Part shown: positions 1-5,591 of the stretch, piece after piece
How positions within the stretch are numbered: position 1 is the first letter of the stretch
How the letters are laid out: each line of letters starts with the position of its first letter
Assembly: GCA_937870605.1 (NCBI GenBank)
Contig: CALMZW010000260.1
Location: 1 to 5,881, forward strand
Source: an uncultured Synergistaceae bacterium
GTDB taxonomy: Bacteria; Synergistota; Synergistia; Synergistales; Aminobacteriaceae
Direction of reading: 5' to 3'
Length of the DNA: 5,881 nt
The notes under the pieces: model-generated
What the model was told of the DNA's origin: nothing
Databases searched by the model: none
The model's input: the letters and a program-made list of their open reading frames with translations, nothing else
Translations under genes and position numbers: made by a program

Positions 1-67
1 CGCATCGATTAAGAGACGCGTCGATTCCGCCTATCCGAATACCCCGTCCACTTCTAAGGTGAAACGC

Positions 68-98
68 GAGTGCAGCGACGTGATAGTGCTGAACACTC
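68..98 (-). terminator. Bulged hairpin over the last stop codon, possible weak terminator
   Basis: On the plus strand GAGTG (68-72) and CAGC (73-76) are mirrored by GCTG (88-91) and CACTC (94-98). This gives a 9 bp stem with a 2-nt bulge (92-93) and an 11-nt loop that can close a little further. On the transcript it covers the stop codon of the last gene. No run of U follows it, so it is not a classical intrinsic terminator. It could equally be a 3' stabilising hairpin or chance. Confidence 0.3.
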
Positions 99-1965
99 AT
101 TGTTGATTGATTTCTTTGGATCCTTTGTCCGGCGAAATCGAACCGACTTGAGTTTCCGCCGCATCAAGAAGAAGATCGCCGGAGACAATGTATCGGCGAT
201 CCTTGAATCGGATCGATTCGGCCCGATAATGCGTCACTCCGGTTACGAGCGAAGAGACATCATGAATGGTGTCGCGAATGAACTTGTACTGTCCGATGAG
301 CGGAACGCCGTAATCGATGATCTTCTTTCCGTATTCTTTGACGCCCTCGCCCACCGATGAGACGTTCGGGATCGTCCGTAAATCCTCCTCTTCCCCACGA
401 AAAGAGAGAACCGTCGAGTACACCGGGTGGGAAATCCGGACCTCCGCCCGTTCAGACTCCGGAAGTTCTCTCTCTTTGTATATGATAAAGCTCCGGCTTT
501 TCGCGTCGAAATACATGTTCCCGCTTTTTTTGTTCTTCGCTTGCTTTTCCGGGAACGTCACCTCGCTGCCTGATACTGTCCAGATGCTCTTTCCTCCAAG
601 CGAGACGTCCACAGAAAAATCTGTGTCGCGCGGAACGAAGTCATTTTCGCGCTCTAGTCCGACAGTCCCGATGAGCCACTTCTGGGGCATCTGAATTGCG
701 AGAAGATCTTTTCTCCCCTTCCGGTGGTAGACATCGAAACGTATGGAGAGAAAATCCTTCGATACCTTTCCTAGTAGTTTCCCGTCTTTCAGTCGCCCAA
801 AACGTTCCAGAAGATCCTGATTCTTGAGCGTGTCCAGGCCGACCGCCTTGTCGAGTGCTTCTTCAAGCGCTTCCATGGCTCCGGAGGCAAGCGTGGTTCC
901 TGTTTCGATATTCTTCTTCAGTCGCTCGTTCAATTCGATTTCCACTCCGTTGTCTATATTTCTCTGAAGACACTCCAGAGCTGTTTGTGTGTCTCCAATC
1001 CGGAAGAAAGAGACTCCCGCGAAAAGGAAATTCTGCCATTCCGCCGTTCGTGAGTTCCGGAGGACAACATCAAGAAGCCTTCGAATCTCGTTCGTATCCG
1101 ATCCGTCGATCATTCGGACAGTGTTCATTGCAACCGACGCATGAAACGGGTCTTTTCGAAAGATTGGCCGCTTGTGCTCCTCGTACGAGCGGAAAGCCCG
1201 CTGCGCGTCGTCGTTTTTCCCGCATCGAAGCGCGGTATGACCGAGAAAGTACCAGAAAGGCGGATATTCGGCGAACTTGTCGGAAAGACGGGCAAGCCTT
1301 CGGTATCGCCGCTCCATATTCGTATCCTTAACGGCCTCTATAAACTCTTCGATGTCTTCCATGGTGAGGCGATACCGATCCGGAAGGGAATATTTCTGCA
1401 CCAGCTTCCACGAAGAGCTGAAGAGCTTTTTTTGAAGGTCGTTCAGCTTCTGGATGCGATCCTTGTCAAGTTCATAGAGTTTGTCCGAGTACTCCTTTCG
1501 GTATTCCTCGATGGTGTTCTTGTGATCGAAGTAGGCGGACGTCGCGTTCAGCACTCCATCAAGAATCGCTATGCTCCCGTCGAGTCCTCCGGCAGCAGTT
1601 TTCGTGAGGGATTGAAGGATCGTTCTTTCGGTTCTTTTCGTATAGAATCGAAGCGCCTGCGCTTTTGCGTCTTCGCGAAGCAAACTTTCCGTTATTCCGT
1701 CCATCAGTCCCTGAAAGAGCGAGATGAGCTCTTCATCCGCCTGGAGAGCCGAAAAATCGAGGTTCGTGATAATGTCCCTGTATTCTCTTTCCAGAAGAAG
1801 ACGATCGTTGTATGACACTATTTCGGCCACCGCAACGATGCACGAGTTGAGGGCAGCAAGGGTGTTTTCCGGGGATGTCTGTTTTTCCTGACAGAGAGCG
1901 GGGCTCCCGGTGAAAGCTGCGAATGCGGCGAGCAGGAAAAGCAGCGCTATTGAGAGTTTTTTCAT
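97..1965 (-). CDS. Exported TPR-like protein of unknown function (622 aa)
   Basis: I do not recognise this family. Residues 1-25 form a signal peptide: basic MKK, then a hydrophobic core LSIALLFLLAAFAAF, then a GSPALC region. Cleavage is probably by signal peptidase I, because the residue before the Cys is Leu, which makes a lipobox poor. Residues about 30-145 are mostly helical, and 147-190 are highly charged and look like a coiled coil. Two TPR-like helix pairs are visible, at about 235-268 (FWYFLGHTALRCGK, then an AQRAF helix) and about 308-342 (NFLFAGVSFFRIGDTQTAL). Residues about 400-525 look beta-rich, followed by a hydrophobic/amphipathic stretch at about 545-578 and a polar tail. A periplasmic or envelope scaffold role is inference from export and TPRs. 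The ATG at 1965 is chosen because AAGGGA lies 7 nt upstream; the TTG one codon earlier is less likely. The start overlaps the NUDIX stop (TGATG), indicating coupling. Sampled G+C is lower than in the upstream genes. Confidence 0.85.
   Translation of the reverse strand: MKKLSIALLFLLAAFAAFTGSPALCQEKQTSPENTLAALNSCIVAVAEIVSYNDRLLLEREYRDIITNLDFSALQADEELISLFQGLMDGITESLLREDAKAQALRFYTKRTERTILQSLTKTAAGGLDGSIAILDGVLNATSAYFDHKNTIEEYRKEYSDKLYELDKDRIQKLNDLQKKLFSSSWKLVQKYSLPDRYRLTMEDIEEFIEAVKDTNMERRYRRLARLSDKFAEYPPFWYFLGHTALRCGKNDDAQRAFRSYEEHKRPIFRKDPFHASVAMNTVRMIDGSDTNEIRRLLDVVLRNSRTAEWQNFLFAGVSFFRIGDTQTALECLQRNIDNGVEIELNERLKKNIETGTTLASGAMEALEEALDKAVGLDTLKNQDLLERFGRLKDGKLLGKVSKDFLSIRFDVYHRKGRKDLLAIQMPQKWLIGTVGLERENDFVPRDTDFSVDVSLGGKSIWTVSGSEVTFPEKQAKNKKSGNMYFDAKSRSFIIYKERELPESERAEVRISHPVYSTVLSFRGEEEDLRTIPNVSSVGEGVKEYGKKIIDYGVPLIGQYKFIRDTIHDVSSLVTGVTHYRAESIRFKDRRYIVSGDLLLDAAETQVGSISPDKGSKEINQQ
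1402..1432 (-). other. Candidate -1 ribosomal frameshift signal (A AAA AAG plus hairpin)
   Basis: Within the TPR protein gene, codons Q178-K179-K180 read CAA AAA AAG, so the heptamer A AAA AAG (1432 down to 1426) is in the phase used by the E. coli dnaX slippery site. After a 5-nt spacer comes a stem CAGCU (1420-1416) with AGCUG (1406-1402), loop 9 nt, extendable by a U-G pair. A -1 shift would add 32 codons and stop at TAA (1330-1328), giving a 212-aa product without the TPR and beta regions. No Shine-Dalgarno-like stimulator is seen upstream. The site overlaps a tandem repeat of GAAGAGCT (plus strand 1412-1427). It may be coincidence. Confidence 0.25.
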
Positions 1966-2489
1966 CAATGAGTCCCTTGCGGACGAGGCTCAATACGGAG
2001 GGCGCCCGAAGGAACGAACGAATCCCGGACAATATCGCCGCGTTCGTTTACGAAGATCGAAGCGAAGAACGAGTCGGTCGAAGAAAATACGTGCGGAGCT
2101 ATCTTCAGGAAGAACGGATTGATCCCGGGCATATCGAAGCAAGCAGGTATCGGAGCCCAAACCAGTGCGCCTTCGTCGCTTTCGCGAAGCGTTCCTCGAT
2201 ACGAACGAGCCGCGAAATATACGGAAACGACCTCTTTCGCGGTCTCTTCCTGAACAACATGCGCTATTCCGCGAACATGCGGATCGTTCACAATCAGTCC
2301 CGTCTCTTCTTCCATTTCGCGGACACACGCATCAAAAAAAGTTTCTCCCTTTTCTTTTTTTCCTCCGGGAACCGTGAAGGCGCCCTTGTACGGTTCCTTC
2401 TCCCGCCGGATCAACAGGACACGATCGCCATCCGTCAAAAAGCAAAACACGATTCCCGACAAATACGAATACGACATAGTTTCTTGCAT
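1965..2489 (-). CDS. NUDIX hydrolase, MutX/MTH1-like (probable 8-oxo-dGTP diphosphatase)
   Basis: A 174-aa cytosolic NUDIX domain protein. The NUDIX box is perfect: G43, E49, R57-E58, E61-E62 and G64 fit GX5EX7REUXEEXGU, and the glutamates would bind the catalytic Mg2+. The domain begins with a typical strand and VLLIRR, then KGAFTVPGGK. The GGK before the box, an ESDEGALVWAPI segment near 103-114 and a late FFASIFV strand recall the MutX/MTH1-like 8-oxo-dGTP diphosphatases. The substrate is therefore inferred as an oxidised or other nucleoside triphosphate, and ADP-ribose or another NDP-X cannot be excluded. The start at 2489 is chosen because AGAGGA lies 6 nt upstream. Starts at TTG 2519 or ATG 2516 would overlap the peptidase gene and add 9-10 residues with no NUDIX character. 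The stop overlaps the next gene's ATG by one base. Two 7-base homopolymers lie inside the box region. Confidence 0.92.
   Translation of the reverse strand: MQETMSYSYLSGIVFCFLTDGDRVLLIRREKEPYKGAFTVPGGKKEKGETFFDACVREMEEETGLIVNDPHVRGIAHVVQEETAKEVVSVYFAARSYRGTLRESDEGALVWAPIPACFDMPGINPFFLKIAPHVFSSTDSFFASIFVNERGDIVRDSFVPSGALRIEPRPQGTH
1973..1978 (-). promoter_or_regulatory. Ribosome binding site AAGGGA for the TPR protein
   Basis: AAGGGA sits inside the end of the NUDIX gene, 7 nt before the ATG at 1965. The spacing favours this ATG over the overlapping upstream TTG at 1968. Confidence 0.6.
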
Positions 2490-2495
2490 CGGGCA

Positions 2496-2501
2496 TCCTC
2501 T
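2496..2501 (-). promoter_or_regulatory. Ribosome binding site AGAGGA that sets the NUDIX start
   Basis: AGAGGA lies 6 nt before the ATG at 2489, just after the peptidase stop (2511-2509). It supports the short 174-aa NUDIX reading over the longer frames starting at 2516 or 2519. Confidence 0.65.
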
Positions 2502-2508
2502 CTTCGCG

Positions 2509-3432
2509 TCAGTCATCAATCGGAACCATTTTGGTGTTTTTCAGCATGTCAGACGGATTCGCTTCAAAAAGCGAATCAGCGTCGACGTATTGCCCGAGAA
2601 GCGAGAAGCCGAAATGAAGATGCGGCCCGGTCGAACGTCCGCTCATTCCGGATTTCGCAAGAACGCTCCCCTGCTCGACAAGCTGCCCTTCCCGAACGTT
2701 GAATTCGGACAGATGATAGTAATAGCTCAGAATGCCTTGTCCGGAATCCACACAGACCGTCAGCCCGGAGTAGTACAGATCTTTCGTCGCGACAACACGC
2801 CCCGTAAGAGCTGCAATGACGGGTGTTCCCATGGCTGCGCGAAAATCGATTCCCGCATGCGGACTTTTGGGGATGCCGTTAAGAATTCTTCTTCGTCCGT
2901 AGGTGCTGCTCACAGCGCTGGAAACGGGACGCCGGATCGGAAGCTTCCAGAATCCGAAGGGTGAAACCGTTTCTCGAATGTGTTTCATCATCCTCTGTTC
3001 CTGAAGAATTCGTTTTTGCATCTTCTTGGGCGGCGTCACCATGGCTTCAGGCAACGAAAGGCGGTCTTCCGCGTATTGTTTCGGCGCGATCGTAATCATG
3101 ACGCGTTTTCTCACGATTCTTTCCGAGCGCGCCATCTTTATATCCAGCGGATACGTTCCGGGCTTGATCGTCTTCATGTAGGATCCCAGAAGCAGTCTCG
3201 CGAAATACCCGTTCCCGGCCCGCGAGAACTGCATCGGCGCGGATTTTCCGAACCATGTCACTATGGCGCCGCTCGGTTCTTCATCGGAGACAATCTCAAT
3301 CATAAAGGGCTGACCCAGCGAAACAGTCTCCGGATAAAACACATGCGCGCCCGCAGCTCCGAAAGCAGGGGCGCAAATACAAAACGGCAAAAGGAACAGG
3401 ACCAATACAGATCTCTTGAACGCGTGTCCCAT
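2509..3432 (-). CDS. Exported M23 (LytM/lysostaphin-type) zinc metallopeptidase
   Basis: A 307-aa envelope peptidase expected to cleave peptide cross-links in peptidoglycan. Residues 1-26 look like a Sec signal peptide: MGHAFKR, then SVLVLFLLPFCIC, then a likely signal peptidase I site around APAFGA. The two Cys at 18 and 20 do not form a lipobox. Residues about 30-116 look like an Ig-like beta domain, followed by a charged helical linker (about 120-155). The C-terminal M23 domain is complete: H192 and D196 (HAGID) and H273 of HLH are the expected Zn ligands, and H240 (YYYHLS) and H271 are the expected catalytic histidines. The usual STGPHLHFG motif is intact, so the enzyme should be active rather than a LytM-type activator lacking ligands. 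The ATG at 3432 overlaps the pdp stop (TGATG), with GGAG 8 nt upstream. A GTG at 3435 is a minor alternative. Its place beside pdp matches that of the carboxypeptidase gene dacF in Bacillus. Confidence 0.93.
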   Translation of the reverse strand: MGHAFKRSVLVLFLLPFCICAPAFGAAGAHVFYPETVSLGQPFMIEIVSDEEPSGAIVTWFGKSAPMQFSRAGNGYFARLLLGSYMKTIKPGTYPLDIKMARSERIVRKRVMITIAPKQYAEDRLSLPEAMVTPPKKMQKRILQEQRMMKHIRETVSPFGFWKLPIRRPVSSAVSSTYGRRRILNGIPKSPHAGIDFRAAMGTPVIAALTGRVVATKDLYYSGLTVCVDSGQGILSYYYHLSEFNVREGQLVEQGSVLAKSGMSGRSTGPHLHFGFSLLGQYVDADSLFEANPSDMLKNTKMVPIDD

Positions 3433-4748
3433 CACAAGCGCTCCGGCACACGTCCGATTACGACAGGACGAGCCGTTCCCTCTTTTCCGATTTCGACGCA
3501 GGATTCGAGATAGGGAAGCGCGGATTCGAGCTGCCGCGCATCCGAATAGCGTATATCGAGAAGAACGTCTCCGGAAGCTACGGCGTCGCCGATCTTCTTG
3601 TGAAGGACGACGCCGACCGAGAGATCGAGAACGTCATCGAGGTGAATTCGTCCGCCGCCAAGGCGTTTGACGCCCTCTCCTATGGCCCTCGTATGAAAGG
3701 AAGAAACGACGCCGGACTTCCCGGCGCGAAGAGCGTGAACATTCGGAGCAACCCGGATCCCTGCGCCGGATTGGGCGCACGCTGCGACATCGCCGCCCTG
3801 TTCTCCAACCATCAGGAGAAAGAGGGCATGCGCCTCTCCCGATTCAAGAGCTCGGCGCGCGCGCGCGATTCCTTCGCGTTGCGTCGATGCCAGTCCCGAA
3901 ACGAACGCCATTTCGCCGGCTATCTCGACACAGAGCGCGGTCGTATCCGAAGGCCCTTTGTTCTCGAGCGTTTCGATCGCCTCAATCACTTCCAGCGCGT
4001 TCCCGACGGTGCGCCCGAGCGGCTGGTCCATACACGTCAGCAAGGCGACCGCCTCCATCCCGACAGACTTCGAAAGCTCGACGAGCGCGACGGCAAGCTC
4101 GCGCGCGGATTCAAGCGTTTCCATGAGGGCGCCGTTTCCCGTTTTGACATCGAACACGAAGCTCGACGCGCCACCGGCCAGCTTCTTGCTGACGATGCTG
4201 CTGGCTATCAGAGGAAGGGACGGAACCGTCGCCGTGACGTCGCGCATCGAATAGAGAACCCCTTCAGCAGGCGCAAGCTCAGCGGTATGTCCATTGATGG
4301 CGCATCCGATCTTCCCGACCTGCGAAACGAACCGGTCAAGAGAGATGTGCGTCCGAAAACCGGGAATGGCTTCAAGCTTGTCGAGCGTCCCTCCGGTGAA
4401 TCCAAGTCCCCTTCCGGACATTTTCGCCACACGCACTCCAAGAGATGAGGCGAGAGGAACGACGACAAGCGAAGTCTTGTCGCCGACTCCCCCGGTGCTG
4501 TGCTTGTCCGCGGTGCGCCATCCGTCGGCGAGACGCACGCGATGTCCCGAATCCGCAAGGGAAATCGTCAGTTCTCTCAGTTCGGATACGGTCATCCCGC
4601 GAATATACGCGGCCATAAGCCACGCTCCGACCTGATAGTCCGGAACGGCTCCCCCGGTGACCGCAGCGATGAATGAACGGATCGACTCGGGATCGTGTTC
4701 CTGTCCGTCTCTTTTTGTTTCGAGGAATTTCAGGATATCAAAAGGCAT
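3432..4748 (-). CDS. pdp: Pyrimidine-nucleoside phosphorylase
   Basis: Cytosolic salvage enzyme that phosphorolyses uridine, thymidine and deoxyuridine to the base and (deoxy)ribose-1-phosphate. At 438 aa it has the usual family length (B. subtilis Pdp and E. coli DeoA are about 433-440). The phosphate loop KHSTGGVGDKTS is at 82-93, and the family signature SGRGLGFTGGTLDKLE at 111-126 fits the PROSITE pattern. Base-binding residues Y166, R169, S184 and K188 align with E. coli Y168, R171, S186 and K190. The C-terminal domain (about 340-430) has the typical GGGRIHLDD and VGVVLHKKIGD segments. K109 lies 27 residues after K82, where Bacillus-type enzymes have the Lys that contacts the ribose 2'-OH and E. 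coli thymidine phosphorylase has Met. This favours the bispecific pyrimidine enzyme over a strict DeoA. The ATG lies 3 bp after the punA stop with only a weak, distant GAGG (4763-4760), so translation probably depends on coupling. G+C is high, including a 13-base alternating GC run (3855-3867) coding for ARAR. Confidence 0.95.
   Translation of the reverse strand: MPFDILKFLETKRDGQEHDPESIRSFIAAVTGGAVPDYQVGAWLMAAYIRGMTVSELRELTISLADSGHRVRLADGWRTADKHSTGGVGDKTSLVVVPLASSLGVRVAKMSGRGLGFTGGTLDKLEAIPGFRTHISLDRFVSQVGKIGCAINGHTAELAPAEGVLYSMRDVTATVPSLPLIASSIVSKKLAGGASSFVFDVKTGNGALMETLESARELAVALVELSKSVGMEAVALLTCMDQPLGRTVGNALEVIEAIETLENKGPSDTTALCVEIAGEMAFVSGLASTQREGIARARRALESGEAHALFLLMVGEQGGDVAACAQSGAGIRVAPNVHALRAGKSGVVSSFHTRAIGEGVKRLGGGRIHLDDVLDLSVGVVLHKKIGDAVASGDVLLDIRYSDARQLESALPYLESCVEIGKEGTARPVVIGRVPERL
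3441..3444 (-). promoter_or_regulatory. Ribosome binding site GGAG for the M23 peptidase
   Basis: GGAG lies in the last codons of pdp, 8 nt before the ATG at 3432 and 5 nt before the alternative GTG at 3435. It is compatible with either; the ATG within TGATG is preferred. Confidence 0.5.
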
Positions 4749-4751
4749 CGC

Positions 4752-5573
4752 TCAGAGCGCCTCTAGAATGGAACGAAGCAGAGATCCGAGTCTGGAAGAA
4801 ACACGCTCCATCGAGTCGAGGACTTCCTCCTCCGTCAGCGCATCGCCGGTAATGCCGGCGGCGAAATTAGCGACACAGGAGAGCGCGCAAATACGCATTC
4901 CGACCGAATTCGCGACGATAGCCTCAGATACGGTGGACATCCCGACAAGATCCGCGCCGAAAACACGCGCCATACGGATCTCGGCGGGCGTCTCATACGA
5001 CGGTCCCGAAAAACCGATATACACGCCGCGTTTCAGCCGGAAACCCTCCGCCAGGGCGCATCGTTCCGCCAGATCCATCAGGGCAGGGTCATACGCGTGC
5101 GTCATGTCGGGAAATCTCTTCGCGCCGTTGGACGATTCTTTCCCGACAAGCGGGTTGGAACCCGTAAAGTTGATATGATCCGAGACGCAGACGATTTCGC
5201 CCGGAAGATACTCCGTGTTGACGCTCCCCGAAGCGTTTGTCAGAAACAGGATCTTCACCCCGATGCTTTTCAGAACCTGAACCGGGAATGTCACTTCCTT
5301 CGGCGAATACCCCTCGTATCCGTGAACGCGCCCCTGCATGCAGACGACGCGTTTGCCGGCTATCGTTCCGAACACAAGCCGCCCTTTGTGTCCCGGAGCG
5401 GTGGAGTGCGGCCAGGCGGGAATGTCCGTGTACGGGATGACAACAGCGTCCCGGATCTTTTCGGCGACCGCGCCAAGCCCTGACCCCAGAACCAAACCGA
5501 TTTCGGGACGGATATCCGTCTTATCTTTCAGCCACAACGCTGCGGCGTCTATCTTTCGGCCGTACGATTCCAT
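4752..5573 (-). CDS. punA: Purine nucleoside phosphorylase, class I (trimeric type)
   Basis: Cytosolic enzyme that converts purine (deoxy)nucleosides plus phosphate to base and (deoxy)ribose-1-phosphate. At 273 aa from the chosen start it fits the trimeric PNP family, which prefers guanosine and inosine. Motifs in order: GLVLGSGLG (26-34, phosphate Ser31), APGHKGRLVFG (59-69, H62), QGRVHGYEGY (80-89, R82, H84 and Y86), LTNASG (111-116), GPSYETPAE (190-198, purine-binding E194), VGMSTVSEAIVA (210-221, M212 and S213) and N236 in the base pocket. These align with human S33, H64, R84, H86, Y88, A116, E201, M219, S220 and N243. Tyr193 replaces the human Phe200. The ATG at 5573 is chosen because GAGGTG is 7 nt upstream. 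The ATG at 5588 would add five residues, overlap xerD and have its AGGAG touching the start codon. Downstream pdp follows after 3 bp, pairing purine and pyrimidine salvage. Confidence 0.95.
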   Translation of the reverse strand: MESYGRKIDAAALWLKDKTDIRPEIGLVLGSGLGAVAEKIRDAVVIPYTDIPAWPHSTAPGHKGRLVFGTIAGKRVVCMQGRVHGYEGYSPKEVTFPVQVLKSIGVKILFLTNASGSVNTEYLPGEIVCVSDHINFTGSNPLVGKESSNGAKRFPDMTHAYDPALMDLAERCALAEGFRLKRGVYIGFSGPSYETPAEIRMARVFGADLVGMSTVSEAIVANSVGMRICALSCVANFAAGITGDALTEEEVLDSMERVSSRLGSLLRSILEAL

Positions 5574-5580
5574 CAAAAGG

Positions 5581-5586
5581 CACCTC
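5581..5586 (-). promoter_or_regulatory. Ribosome binding site GAGGTG that sets the punA start
   Basis: GAGGTG lies 7 nt before the ATG at 5573. A second AGGAG (5593-5589) overlaps the xerD stop and directly abuts the ATG at 5588, too close to serve that codon. The spacing therefore favours 5573. Confidence 0.65.
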
Positions 5587-5591
5587 ATCTC

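Noticed and set aside
1..96. Possible further minus-strand gene after the last stop
   Set aside because: One frame stays open to the window edge but has no usable start codon or ribosome binding site, and the GTG frame directly after the stop ends after about 22 codons. Nothing can be supported.
70..360. Plus-strand open frame of 96 codons at the left end
   Set aside because: It lies almost wholly antisense to the 3' end of the exported TPR protein gene, starts at a GTG without a binding site and shows no domain.
1890..1965. Lipoprotein reading of the TPR protein N-terminus (PALC)
   Set aside because: The residue before the Cys is Leu, whereas lipoboxes need Gly, Ala or Ser there. Ordinary signal peptidase I processing is more likely.
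1923..2702. Plus-strand open frame of 259 codons across the NUDIX gene and both its junctions
   Set aside because: It runs antisense across three motif- or signal-bearing genes and has low-complexity basic composition with no domain.
3370..3432. Lipoprotein reading of the M23 peptidase N-terminus (PFCIC)
   Set aside because: Phe and Ile precede the two Cys residues, and a better signal peptidase I site follows at APAFGA.
3855..3867. 13-base alternating GC run, a possible Z-DNA former
   Set aside because: It encodes Ala-Arg-Ala-Arg in a GC-rich part of pdp and is explained by coding and composition.
3600..4448. Long plus-strand open frame (282 codons) opposite pdp
   Set aside because: It is fully antisense to a gene with complete catalytic motifs. 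Its translation is Arg/Ser-rich with no recognisable domain, as expected from GC-rich codon periodicity.
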